Positions 50,572-58,902 of a stretch of DNA of 64,000 nt are shown here, piece after piece. This stretch comes from Euzebya pacifica (GTDB lineage: Bacteria; Actinomycetota; Nitriliruptoria; Euzebyales; Euzebyaceae), in assembly GCF_003344865.1 (NCBI RefSeq), contig NZ_CP031165.1, positions 4,903,910 to 4,967,909 of the forward strand, given 5' to 3'. The position numbers and the translations under genes were made by a program. The stretch's first letter is position 1; every line of letters begins with the position of its first letter. The notes below the pieces were generated by a model. That model did no database searches. It was not told where the DNA came from and worked only from the letters and a program-made list of their open reading frames with translations.

Positions 50572-50626
50572 GGCCGTGGTCGGGGAGGGTGGACCTCGAC
50601 CCGCCAGCCTCGATCGGAGCCCGACC

Positions 50627-51715
50627 GTGTCCGCTCTCCCGCCGTTGTCGCCGACGTCCTTCACCTACGAGCCGGCCGCTGGCCGCGTCGTCTTCGGACG
50701 TGGCGCCCTCGCCTCCCTGCCCGACGAGCTCGACCGGCTCGGCAGCCGCCGGGCGGTCCTCGTCGCCGAGCCCCGCGACGCCGACGTCGCCGACCTGGAC
50801 CCCCGGATCGGGGGGCACGTCGACACCGTCGTCCAGCACGTCCCCGCCGCCGTCGCGGACGCGGCACGCGAGCAGGTGCGCGAGCTCGGCGGCGACGTCC
50901 TCGTCGTCGTCGGTGGCGGATCGGCGATCGGGCTGGCCAAGGCCGTCGCGCTGACCGTGGACGTCCACCTCCTGGCCGTGCCGACCACCTTCGCGGGCTC
51001 CGAGCAGACCTCCATCTGGGGGATGAGCGCCGACGGTCGCAAGCGCACGGGTCGCGACGAGCGGGTCCGCGCGCGAACGGTCGTCTACGACCCGAACCGT
51101 TCCGGGACGATGCCGCCCCAGGTCGCCGGCCCCTCGGGGATGAACGCCATCGCCCATGCGGTCGAGGCCATGTACGGGCCGGGCGCGAACCCGGTCACGA
51201 CCCTCCTCGCGGCAGAGGCCGTCCGGATCATGGCTGCCGCCCTCCCCCGCGTGGTGACCGGGGCGGGTGCCGGCGGAGGGGTCGCGGACCCGGCCGCCGA
51301 CGCCCTCTACGGGTCCTACCTCGCCGGGATCGTCCTCGACACCGCCGGGGTCGCGTTGCACCACCGGACCTGCCACGTCCTCGGTGGCATGTTCGGGCTC
51401 GACCACGGAGGGATGAACGCCGCCATCCTGGGCCACGCGCTGGCCTACACCGCACCCGCCATCCAGCCGGTCATCGCCCGGCTCGCGGAGGCGCTCCAGG
51501 TCAACGACCCCGCCGTCGCCCTCCACCAGCTCGCCGAGCGCATCGGGGCACCGACCGCGCTCGAGGAGCTCGGCATGCCGGCCGACGGGATCGAGGAGGC
51601 CGCGGGCCGCGTCGTCGAGGAGGCCGCCGACAACCCCCGCCCGCCCGAGCACGACGCCATCGCCGCGATGCTGCGGCGGGCGTTCGCCGGGAAGGCGCCG
51701 GAGCGAGAGGGCTGA
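50627..51715 (+). CDS. Maleylacetate reductase (iron-containing alcohol dehydrogenase family)
   Basis: NAD(P)H-dependent enzyme of 362 aa reducing maleylacetate to 3-oxoadipate. The family motifs include VVFGRGALASLPDELDRLG, VVVGGGSAIGLAKAVAL, the conserved VPTTFAGSEQTSIWGMS and NAIAHAVEAMYGPGANP. Metal-ligand histidine positions correspond to HHRTCHVLGGMFGLDHG. The GTG at 50627 is taken because homology begins just after it (FTYEPAAGRVVF) and the conserved upstream element keeps the same spacing as at the dioxygenase; an ATG at 50570 is possible. It is followed seven bases later by the CoA-transferase genes. Confidence 0.9.
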   Translation: MSALPPLSPTSFTYEPAAGRVVFGRGALASLPDELDRLGSRRAVLVAEPRDADVADLDPRIGGHVDTVVQHVPAAVADAAREQVRELGGDVLVVVGGGSAIGLAKAVALTVDVHLLAVPTTFAGSEQTSIWGMSADGRKRTGRDERVRARTVVYDPNRSGTMPPQVAGPSGMNAIAHAVEAMYGPGANPVTTLLAAEAVRIMAAALPRVVTGAGAGGGVADPAADALYGSYLAGIVLDTAGVALHHRTCHVLGGMFGLDHGGMNAAILGHALAYTAPAIQPVIARLAEALQVNDPAVALHQLAERIGAPTALEELGMPADGIEEAAGRVVEEAADNPRPPEHDAIAAMLRRAFAGKAPEREG

Positions 51716-51721
51716 GCAGCG

Positions 51722-52540
51722 ATGGCACGTCTCTCGTCCCTGCACGACGCCGTCGCCGCCGAGGTGCGCGACGGCATGACCGTCGCCCTCGAGGGCTTCA
51801 CCCACCTCATCCCCTTCGCCGCGGCGCACGAGGTGATCCGCCAGGGCCGCCGCGAGCTGACGCTCGTCCGGATGACACCGGACCTGATCAGCGACCAGCT
51901 GATCGGCGCCGGGTGCGCGTCCGCGCTGGTGTTCTCCTGGGGCGGCAACCCAGGTGTGGGGTCCCTGCACCGCCTGCGCGACGCCGTCGAGCACGGCTGG
52001 CCACACCCCATCGTGCTGGTCGAGCACGCGCACGCGGCCATGGCGGCCGCCTGGGAGGCGGGGGCGGCGAACCTGCCCTTCGCCGTCCTCCGCGGGTACG
52101 CGGGCACCGACCTCCCCAGCGTCAACGACCAGATCGCCGCCATCAGGTGCCCCTTCACCGACGAGGAGCTCGCCGCCGTCCCCGCCCACCGCCCGGACGT
52201 CGGCATCGTCCACGCCCAGCGCGCCGACCGTGACGGCAACGTGCTGCTCGAGGGGATCATCGGGGTCCAGAAGGAGGTCGTGCTCGCCTCCGCACGATCG
52301 ATCGTGACCGTCGAGGAGGTCGTGGACGACCTCGGCCCCCGCTCGATGAACGCCAGCGTGGTCCCGGGCTGGGCGATCGACCACGTGGTCGTCGCCCCTC
52401 GTGGCGCCCACCCCTCCTACGCCCACGGCTACTACCCGCGCGACAACGCCTTCTACGTCGCGTGGGACGACATCTCCCGGGACCGGACCCGCTTCACGGC
52501 CTGGATCGACGAGCACGTGCTCGGGGCGGTGGCGGCGTGA
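51722..52540 (+). CDS. CoA-transferase subunit A (3-oxoadipate type)
   Basis: Alpha subunit of a family I CoA-transferase, 272 aa. The start SLHDAVAAEVRDGMTVALEG and the segment LIGAGCASALVFSWGGNPGV are typical of PcaI/GctA subunits, with EHAHAAMAAAWEAGAANLPF and LRGYAGTD in the CoA-binding half. With subunit B it would activate 3-oxoadipate with succinyl-CoA, the step after maleylacetate reduction. It overlaps the subunit B gene by 4 bp (GTGA). The thiolase that would complete the route is not in the window. Confidence 0.87.
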   Translation: MARLSSLHDAVAAEVRDGMTVALEGFTHLIPFAAAHEVIRQGRRELTLVRMTPDLISDQLIGAGCASALVFSWGGNPGVGSLHRLRDAVEHGWPHPIVLVEHAHAAMAAAWEAGAANLPFAVLRGYAGTDLPSVNDQIAAIRCPFTDEELAAVPAHRPDVGIVHAQRADRDGNVLLEGIIGVQKEVVLASARSIVTVEEVVDDLGPRSMNASVVPGWAIDHVVVAPRGAHPSYAHGYYPRDNAFYVAWDDISRDRTRFTAWIDEHVLGAVAA

Positions 52541-53307
52541 CGCGCGACTGGACCCCGGCGGAGCTCATGACGATCGCCGCCTCCAGGGCGCTCGACCCCG
52601 ACGACGTGTGCTTCGTCGGCATCGGCGCCCCGTCGGCGGCATGCAATCTGGCCCGGCTCACCCGTGCCCCGGACCTGATCCTCATCTACGAGTCGGGGAC
52701 GATCGGGACGCGCCCCGACGTGCTCCCGCTGTCGATCGGTGACGGCGAGCTGGCCGAGACCGCCCTGACGACCGTCTCGGTGCCGGAGATGTTCCGGTCC
52801 TGGCTGCAGGGCGGCCACGTCACCGTCGGGTTCCTCGGCGCGGCCCAGCTCGACCGGTACGCGAACCTGAACACGACGGTGATCGGGAGCTACGACTCCC
52901 CCCACGTCCGGTTGCCGGGTGCGGGAGGAGCCCCCGAGATCGCCACGCACTGCCAGCGGGTGCTCATCACCCTCCGCCACCGTCCCCGAGCCCTCGTCGA
53001 GACCGTCGACTTCGTCACCTCGCTGGGGTTCGGGCGCACCGGGACCGAGCGGGCGGCCCTGGGGATCCCCACCGCCGGGCCCCAGCTCGTCGTCACCGAC
53101 CTGTGCACCCTCGCCCCCGAGCAGGACACGAACGAGCTGGTCGTCACCGCGCTGCACCCGGGCGTCGGTCGTGCGCAGGTGCAGGCGGCCACGGGCTGGC
53201 CGGTCCGCTTCGCCCCGGAGGTCGCCGAGACGCCCCCGCCGACGGAGGAGGAGCTGACGGTCCTCCGAGAGCTGCACCGGCGGACCGCGGCCGTCCACGG
53301 GGCCTGA
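52537..53307 (+). CDS. CoA-transferase subunit B (3-oxoadipate type)
   Basis: Beta subunit, 256 aa, beginning at a GTG that overlaps the subunit A stop. The catalytic glutamate is in LILIYESGTIG. The flanking GIGAPSAACNLARLTRAPDL and VTVGFLGAAQLDRYANLNTT are family signatures. It ends GRTAAVHGA-like and converges, 14 bp apart, with the Rieske oxygenase gene. Substrates of PcaJ-like and glutaconate-type subunits are hard to separate; the pathway context favours 3-oxoadipate. Confidence 0.87.
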   Translation: MTRDWTPAELMTIAASRALDPDDVCFVGIGAPSAACNLARLTRAPDLILIYESGTIGTRPDVLPLSIGDGELAETALTTVSVPEMFRSWLQGGHVTVGFLGAAQLDRYANLNTTVIGSYDSPHVRLPGAGGAPEIATHCQRVLITLRHRPRALVETVDFVTSLGFGRTGTERAALGIPTAGPQLVVTDLCTLAPEQDTNELVVTALHPGVGRAQVQAATGWPVRFAPEVAETPPPTEEELTVLRELHRRTAAVHGA

Positions 53308-53321
53308 CCCGACCCGACGGG

Positions 53322-54755
53322 TCAGGCCGGACCCAGGGGGCGCTGCAGGCGGGGCAGGGAGTGTCCGGACCCATCGCTGCGGCGACGCCGGTCGGCCACC
53401 TCGGCGCGATGGGCCGCCTGCACCATGCGTCGGGCCTTCACCACCCCGCCATCGGTCCGCGAGAGGTCGTCGGCGTCCCACCTCGCCACCCGACCCTGGG
53501 AGGCCATCATCGGCAGGTCGCCACCATCCAGGCATGACGAGACCGTGCCGGGCACGGGGTACCAGCGGCTCCACATCACCTCGAAGAACGTCCGCTTGAG
53601 GCGGTCGAGGAACGGGTTGGGCGCATCCTTCAGGCCGAGGATGAAGAAGCCCGTGAAGCTGCCGACGTCGCGCGGGACGAACCAGAAGAACCCGGCGCCC
53701 AGGCCGCCACCGAGGTCGTCGTGGTCGTGGTAGACGAAGTTGGGCAGGTACCACTCGATCTGGTCGATGGAGAACTGCCCGGCCTGGGGGCCGTCATCGC
53801 GGTACTCGACGTGCAGCCCGCTGGGGGTCCCGTCCGGGCGGTCGAGCTCGGTGACGGCGAGCCGCCCCGACGGCTTCTGGCCGCTGAACAGGAGGCAGGT
53901 GCGGTGCAGCACCCCCGTGTGGGTGAGGTCGACGGCGTTGTCGAGGATGTTGAGGTGGCTGATGGGGATCTGCACCGTGTGGATGAACTTGTGGGTGTAG
54001 TCGAGGACGTCATGGGCCCTCGGCACGTGTGACATCAGCGGCTCGGGGGCCCCGTCTCCCATCCACACCCAGATGACGCCGCCGACCTCCTCCGTGGGAT
54101 ACCGGCGGGTCCGGACCTTCCCGCAGGCGGGACTGTCGGGCCCGTCCGCGAGGAACGCCACGCACTCGCCGTCCCCATCGAACGTCATGCCGTGGTAGCG
54201 GCAGGTGATGGTGCCCGCCTGCAGGACGCCGACCTGGCCGAGGGAGAGGAGCGGCCCACGGTGGGGACAGCGGTTCTCCAGCGCGGCCGCCTGCCCGTCG
54301 GCGGTGCGGAACAGGACCAGGTCGTCGCCCAGCAGCGCGACCGGTGCCGCCGCGTTGTGCCGGAGGTCCTGGCTCGGCAGCGCCGGGTACCAGTGCTCGC
54401 GGAGTCCGAGGAATGGGATGTCGTCCTGCTGCTGCTCGACGTAGTCCCACGGGATCGCGCCGAGCCCCTCGGGCTTGGCCGCCGAACCGTAGGGGCTCCG
54501 CCACCACCGGTTCATCGCGATCGCGCCCGATCGCAGCGGCTGGGTGCGGGGACGGTCGACCAGCGGACTGATCCCCGGCAGGTGCGAGAGGCCGGCGAGG
54601 GCGAGCTCCTTGGCCTGGTGGGCGGCCACGGTCGCCATGCGGCGGACCGTCCCGATCCGGGGGACGGCGGCGGCCAGCGCGGCGGCGTCCAGTCCGGTGG
54701 AGCGCGGCCCACGTGGCTCGGGGTGGCGGTCTCGGGGCAGGTCGGTGGTGCGCAT
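53322..54755 (-). CDS. Rieske non-haem iron oxygenase, large subunit
   Basis: Oxygenase component of 477 aa. The Rieske 2Fe-2S site is CPHRG and CRYHG in ENRCPHRGPLLSLGQVGVLQ and TITCRYHGMTFD. The mononuclear iron ligands are expected in the D-x2-H-x4-H motif of VDLTHTGVLHRT, preceded by the bridging aspartate. An unusual N-terminal extension of about 100 residues (arginine and alanine rich) precedes the Rieske domain. No ferredoxin or reductase gene is present, so electrons must come from elsewhere. GAGGAGG precedes the ATG. The gene sits behind the shared upstream element and a TetR-like palindrome, and its substrate is unknown but presumably aromatic. Confidence 0.85.
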   Translation of the reverse strand: MRTTDLPRDRHPEPRGPRSTGLDAAALAAAVPRIGTVRRMATVAAHQAKELALAGLSHLPGISPLVDRPRTQPLRSGAIAMNRWWRSPYGSAAKPEGLGAIPWDYVEQQQDDIPFLGLREHWYPALPSQDLRHNAAAPVALLGDDLVLFRTADGQAAALENRCPHRGPLLSLGQVGVLQAGTITCRYHGMTFDGDGECVAFLADGPDSPACGKVRTRRYPTEEVGGVIWVWMGDGAPEPLMSHVPRAHDVLDYTHKFIHTVQIPISHLNILDNAVDLTHTGVLHRTCLLFSGQKPSGRLAVTELDRPDGTPSGLHVEYRDDGPQAGQFSIDQIEWYLPNFVYHDHDDLGGGLGAGFFWFVPRDVGSFTGFFILGLKDAPNPFLDRLKRTFFEVMWSRWYPVPGTVSSCLDGGDLPMMASQGRVARWDADDLSRTDGGVVKARRMVQAAHRAEVADRRRRSDGSGHSLPRLQRPLGPA

Positions 54756-54787
54756 GTGGTCCTCCTCGGCTCGGGCGCAGACATGGG

Positions 54788-54801
54788 TGAGTGTTCACTC
54801 A
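54788..54801. promoter_or_regulatory. TetR-type operator before the Rieske gene
   Basis: TGAGTGTTCACTCA, a perfect palindrome with arms of six and a 2-bp centre, between the shared element and the Rieske start codon and 60 bp after the TetR stop. The size and symmetry suit a TetR-family operator; the adjacent tetR is the obvious candidate. Confidence 0.6.
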
Positions 54802-54808
54802 GCGAAGG

Positions 54809-54823
54809 ATGGGGGCCAATACC
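54809..54823 (-). promoter_or_regulatory. Shared upstream element, copy 4 (Rieske gene)
   Basis: Minus-strand GGTATTGGCCCCCAT, 53 bp before the Rieske ATG. The first eight and last three bases equal those of copies 1 to 3, with the middle changed. Confidence 0.5.
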
Positions 54824-54860
54824 CATCCCAGCCGTGCTCGATGCCGAGGGGGCCGGTGCC

Positions 54861-55481
54861 TCAGGTCGGCGCCGGGGCCGTGCACGTCCGCGTCCAGAGG
54901 GCGGTCGTCGCCCGGGCCTCCTCGCGGAGGATCGGGTGCCGGTCGTGGTCGTCGTGCGGTGCGGCGGCGGTCAGGAGGATCAGGAGGAGGCCGCCGATCA
55001 GCTGCTGTGCCGCCGCGCGCCGGTCGAGGCCCGCATCGACCTCGCCCGCCGCGACGCGCTCGGCAAGGTAGTCCGCGAGGGCCCCGGCGGCGTCATCGAC
55101 CGCCCTGGTGAACGCTGCGTGGAGCACCGCATCAGTGCGGGACTCGCCGATCAGCACCGACAGCAGCGCGGCCTCGGAGCTGGCGAGGTCGGCGAACCGC
55201 TCCGCGAGGGCGACGGCGACCGTCCGCACCGGCTTCGCGCCTGCCCCGTCGACGACGTCCCGCAGGGCCGCGGCGATGGTCGGACCGTCCGCCACGACCC
55301 CGTCGAGGAGGTCGCGTTTGGTGGGGAAGTAGCGGAACACCAGCCCCTCCGAGACGCCCGCCCGTGCCGCGATCGAGCGGGTCGAGGTCGCCGCCACCCC
55401 GTGGGCGGCGAAGAGCTCGAGGGCTGCGTCGGCGATGCGCCGGCGTGATGCGAGCGCCTGGCGCTGGCGGGTGGTCGACAT
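54861..55481 (-). CDS. TetR-family transcriptional regulator
   Basis: Repressor of 206 aa. The helix-turn-helix at residues 10-55 is complete (SRRRIADAALELFAAHGVAA, AARAGVSEGLVFRYFPTKRD). The C-terminal helical domain with AALRDVVDGAGAKPVRTVAV and GLLLILLTAAAPHDDHDRHP presumably binds an aromatic or acyl ligand. It lies between the DUF3237 gene and the Rieske gene on the same strand, with a palindrome suited to it directly downstream in front of the Rieske gene. It therefore likely controls that promoter. Confidence 0.88.
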   Translation of the reverse strand: MSTTRQRQALASRRRIADAALELFAAHGVAATSTRSIAARAGVSEGLVFRYFPTKRDLLDGVVADGPTIAAALRDVVDGAGAKPVRTVAVALAERFADLASSEAALLSVLIGESRTDAVLHAAFTRAVDDAAGALADYLAERVAAGEVDAGLDRRAAAQQLIGGLLLILLTAAAPHDDHDRHPILREEARATTALWTRTCTAPAPT

Positions 55482-55526
55482 GTCGTTGACCGTACGCTCA
55501 CCGGACGGCGTCGAGCCCGCGCCCCG

Positions 55527-56030
55527 TCATCGACCGGCCGGGCGGACGTGGCGATCGAGCAGGTGGAGGTCGTACACCGGCCCCCCTGGCGGACGGGTGC
55601 CGGTGCCGACGACGACCCGGGCATCGAGGTCCGGGGCTCCGGCGTGCTCGAGGACCCCGGCGACGTGGAGGGTGTAGGCACCCGTGCTCACGGGCGCCCC
55701 GTCCTCCAGCGCACGGAGGGCGGCAGGGTCCCCGACCCGGATGCCGTGGTAGCGGAGCGTCATCGCGGCGGCGTCGTCGCCCCGCAGCTCCAGGGTGACG
55801 TCGAGGCGCATCGACCCATCCGGCCGGCGGAGTGCGCGGTCGACCCCGCCGAGGACGACGGCGCGCCAGCTCGCGGTGCTGAGCTCGCCCCCGGTCACGG
55901 GGACCAGCAGGCGCTCGCCGTCGCGGTCGGGGTGACGCTCCGCCACCGGTCCGACCTCGAGCCGCAGGCGCCCGAGCGGGACCGCAGGCGGCAGCGACCG
56001 CAGCTGGGGGCCGGGTGGGGGCGCGGTCAG
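55527..56030 (-). CDS. DUF3237 protein with apparent CTG start
   Basis: A protein of about 167 aa in the DUF3237 family: RLRLEVGPVAERHPDRDGER, then LLVPVTGGELSTASWRAVVL, DRALRRPDGSMRLDVTLELR and ALEDGAPVSTGAYTLHVAG. The family forms a small beta-barrel often next to aromatic degradation genes, with unknown biochemistry. No ATG, GTG or TTG exists in frame before the conserved region. The only plausible initiation codon is CTG at 56030-56028, overlapping the monooxygenase stop as CTGA in the same manner as the common ATGA overlaps. Translation would then depend on coupling. An internal GTG would remove conserved residues. Confidence 0.7.
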   Translation of the reverse strand: MTAPPPGPQLRSLPPAVPLGRLRLEVGPVAERHPDRDGERLLVPVTGGELSTASWRAVVLGGVDRALRRPDGSMRLDVTLELRGDDAAAMTLRYHGIRVGDPAALRALEDGAPVSTGAYTLHVAGVLEHAGAPDLDARVVVGTGTRPPGGPVYDLHLLDRHVRPAGR

Positions 56031-57799
56031 CGGCCCAGGATCGCGTGGACGGCGTCGGCAAGCCGCGACTCGGCGGCGTCGTCGCGGGTCGGGTGGCGGA
56101 ACGCCACATGGCCGTCGGGGCGGACGAGCAGGACGCCGTCGTCGCCGACCTCCCGCAGCGCCGGCCAGTCGCCGTAGACGTCCTCGTAGTCCTGACCGGG
56201 ACCGATCGACGCTGTCGCGATCTCGAGGCCGGTGTCGTGGGCGACCTTCTCCGCGGCGGAGATCCAGCCGTCGCCCCCGATGCCGGTGAGCACGGTGAAG
56301 CGGCCGTTGCCGACCAGGTCGAGGGTGGAGACGACCTCCGCACCGGTCGGGCCACGTCGCAGCCACGCGTGGGGCAGGTGCGCCCCAGGACGGGTCGAGG
56401 GCTCGTAGTCCAACTCGGGGTCGCCGACGAAGCCAGGGTCCGGGGACCCGTCGTCGACGACGGCCCCGGAGGTGTACCGCTGGTTCATCTCGACGCCGTG
56501 GGCGTTGTAGACGTACTCCGTGCCCGCGATGGCCTCGCGGAGCGCCGCACGGCGGGCGGCGCCCTCAGGGGTGTCGTCCTTCCTGGCCTCCATGGCGGCC
56601 ATGGCCTCCTCGGGGGTGGTGGCGTCCATCAGCCCGAGCGCGGCGAAGATCGGCATGAAGTCGCTGATCGAGCGGTTGGCGCGTTCGACGGTCTGGCGAC
56701 CGATCGGGGCGCGTTCGGCGGAGTAGGAGTCGAGCAGCGAGTCGTCCGCCACGCCGCGCAGCACCAGCGCGAGCTTCCACGCGAGGTTGTAGGAGTCCTG
56801 GATCGACACGTTCGACCCGAGCCCGTTGGTCGGGGGGTGGCGGTGCATGGCGTCGCCGCCGCAGAGCACGCGGCCGCTGCGGTACTCCGTCCCCCAAGAG
56901 TTGTTGACCGTCCACAGCGACGTCGAGTCGATCCGCGCGTCGAGGTCGGGCAGGCCGGTGAGGCGCCGGACGATGCCCAGGGCGGTCTCGTCGTCGAGGT
57001 CCGGTGGGCCGTCCTCGAGGTCCCAGCCCCACACGATCAACCAGCGCCACCACCGACGGACCATGCGGATCACCCCGGCGCCCACCCCGCCGACGTCCGC
57101 ACCGTCCTGGAGCACCCAGTAGAGGCAGCTCGGTCGGTGGGCGACGTACTCGGACAGGTCGGCCTCGAAGACGATGTTCATCGACCCGGCCACGGCCATC
57201 TCGCCCTCCAGGGGCAGCCCCGCGTCGGTGGCGACCTGGGAGTTGCCGCCGTCGGCGCCGTAGAGGTACTTGGCGCGCACCTCCACGACCTGCCCGGTGA
57301 GGCGGTCGCGGACGGTCGCCGTGACCCCGTCGGCGTCCTGGACATGGCCCAGGTACTCGTGGTCGTAGCGGATCCGGGTGCCGCGCAGCGTGGCGTTGCG
57401 GACCAGGATCGGCTCCATCAGGTCCTGGGGCAGGTCGACGTACTCGCATGGGCTTGCGAGCTGGTGGGCTGCTCGACGCGTCGGGTGGGTGCCCCACGCG
57501 TGGATGCGGCCGACCTCCTCCCCGGCGAGGGCGGTGCAGAACACGTTCTGCCCGAGGAGGTCCTGCGGGGTGGCCTGCTCGCGGACGAACCGCTCGACGC
57601 CCACGTCCCGAAGGGCCTCCAGCGTCCGCTGGTTCGTCAGGTGCGCGCGAGGGGTCCGGACCAGCCGGTGGAAGCGGGTCACTATGACGTTGTCGATCCC
57701 CCAGGTCGACAGGAACAGGCCCATCGACGCGCCCGCGGGCCCGCTTCCCACGATGAGGACGTCGGTCTCGATCACGGCGGTCGGCTCGTCGGCTGGCAT
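56027..57799 (-). CDS. FAD-dependent phenol monooxygenase, TfdB (2,4-dichlorophenol hydroxylase)-like
   Basis: Aromatic hydroxylase of 590 aa in the PHBH-fold TfdB group. The FAD dinucleotide motif is VLIVGSGPAGASMGLFLSTW, followed by RTPRAHLTNQRTLEALRDVG as in dichlorophenol hydroxylases. YLYGADGGNSQVATDAGLPL carries the DG motif, and GGDAMHRHPPTNGLGSN with SIQDSYNLAWKLALVL is the classic second FAD motif. A thioredoxin-like C-terminal domain follows. The reaction would convert (chloro)phenol to (chloro)catechol with NADPH. The ATG at 57799 is chosen because TGGAGGG lies just upstream. It starts the minus-strand half of the island. Confidence 0.9.
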   Translation of the reverse strand: MPADEPTAVIETDVLIVGSGPAGASMGLFLSTWGIDNVIVTRFHRLVRTPRAHLTNQRTLEALRDVGVERFVREQATPQDLLGQNVFCTALAGEEVGRIHAWGTHPTRRAAHQLASPCEYVDLPQDLMEPILVRNATLRGTRIRYDHEYLGHVQDADGVTATVRDRLTGQVVEVRAKYLYGADGGNSQVATDAGLPLEGEMAVAGSMNIVFEADLSEYVAHRPSCLYWVLQDGADVGGVGAGVIRMVRRWWRWLIVWGWDLEDGPPDLDDETALGIVRRLTGLPDLDARIDSTSLWTVNNSWGTEYRSGRVLCGGDAMHRHPPTNGLGSNVSIQDSYNLAWKLALVLRGVADDSLLDSYSAERAPIGRQTVERANRSISDFMPIFAALGLMDATTPEEAMAAMEARKDDTPEGAARRAALREAIAGTEYVYNAHGVEMNQRYTSGAVVDDGSPDPGFVGDPELDYEPSTRPGAHLPHAWLRRGPTGAEVVSTLDLVGNGRFTVLTGIGGDGWISAAEKVAHDTGLEIATASIGPGQDYEDVYGDWPALREVGDDGVLLVRPDGHVAFRHPTRDDAAESRLADAVHAILGR

Positions 57800-57869
57800 C
57801 GGTCCCTCCAGACCGGCCCGCGGTCGGCTCAGGTGCGGGCTCGTGTCCGAGTCTCTGCGAACGGACATC

Positions 57870-57884
57870 ATGTCCTCCAATACC
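57870..57884 (-). promoter_or_regulatory. Shared upstream element, copy 3 (monooxygenase)
   Basis: Minus-strand GGTATTGGAGGACAT, one base different from copies 1 and 2, 70 bp before the monooxygenase ATG at 57799. It is followed by the palindrome GGACATGATGTCC. Confidence 0.6.
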
Positions 57885-58049
57885 GGTCTCGGTCCGGCTC
57901 AATGCCCGACGCGCATGCAGGGGGCTTCGACGGGTGCTCGGCGCCGTGAGCGTGTCGGCTCTGCCCGGTCCTCCGCCGACCTCGAGGTCACCTACGAGGC
58001 GATCCCCGAGGCCGACGGGCAGCAGCACGCGCTGAGGCGGGACCTTGCC

Positions 58050-58500
58050 GGGCCTGCCGGTCCAGCAGGCCTCCTGCGACGGCTCGACCATCCAGGCAGG
58101 GACGAGCGGGGCTCCGGTGCCCTTGTCGTCACTGGCTCCGGTGCGGACCCGGAAGCCGGTGCGGTCCCAGTCGACCACGGTGTTGCGGGCCCCTGTGGCG
58201 GTCTCCACGATGGGGTCGAGGGTGAGGCTGGCATCAAGCGGTGCCCACAGGTCGTGGTCGAGCACATCGGCGACCAGGAGGTCGGGCAGCAGGCTGGCCG
58301 GGTCGGCATGCCCGACGTCCCACCAGCCCTCGAGGGTTGTTTCGAGCCGGCCGAGCTCGTCCTGGACGTCATCGCCTTGCAGCAGCGTGTGGGCCTCGTC
58401 GTTGACGGCAAGCCCTCCGGTGCAGTTGCCCGACCCGATCAGTGCCGCATGTTGCCCGCCGCGGGTGACGAACCAGACCTTGGCGTGATAGCCGCCGCTC
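58050..58500 (-). pseudogene. Fragment of a PLD-like domain protein
   Basis: Minus-strand frame GGYHAKVWFVTRGGQHAALI and GSGNCTGGLAVNDEAHTLLQ shows the H-x-K and G-S-x-N pattern of phospholipase D-like nuclease domains. DVQDELGRLETTLEGWWDVG and later residues follow, but no start precedes it and the frame continues beyond plausible protein. Such domains occur in restriction and phage-defence proteins. It is incomplete and probably non-functional. Confidence 0.5.
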
Positions 58501-58619
58501 GGCGTGGTCCGCCGCGGACGTCGAACCGTCGGGCCCGTGCCGCAGCGATCCCATCGGCGGTGGTGACCCGGTCGGTGGCCACCAGCAGCCGGCCCTCACC
58601 CACGGCAGCCATGCGGTCG

Positions 58620-58809
58620 GCCAGCAGCCCAACAACACGGCACCCAGCGACCAGATCGACGTCGCCACCGTCGTCTTCGACCCCGACATCGACGACCCGG
58701 ACGGCCTCAACACCGCCATGCGGCAGGCCATCACCAAATGGTCGCCTTCGGCTGCGGGACCCCCTTCGCCCAGCTCGGCCTCGACCGAACCCTCTTCAAC
58801 GAAGGCTGA
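58620..58809 (+). pseudogene. Frameshifted coding remnant
   Basis: Plus-strand frames NNTAPSDQIDVATVVFDPDI with DDPDGLNTAMRQAITK, then (one frame over) MVAFGCGTPFAQLGLDRTLF with NEG and a stop. The two pieces read naturally as one protein tail with a frameshift near 58738. Family unknown. Confidence 0.35.
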
Positions 58810-58902
58810 CGCGCCGTGCGACCGTGACCCCGACCGAAGGTCCCCTGAGAGGGCCCGCACTGGTACTTGCTCACTCCGCGATCGGACGCGGAAGGTCAGT
58901 CC

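Noticed and set aside
48209-52516. A 1,435-codon open frame on the minus strand
   Set aside because: It is antisense to six well-supported catabolic genes. High GC makes long shadow frames common, and its translation has the biased D/G/R composition of an antisense frame.
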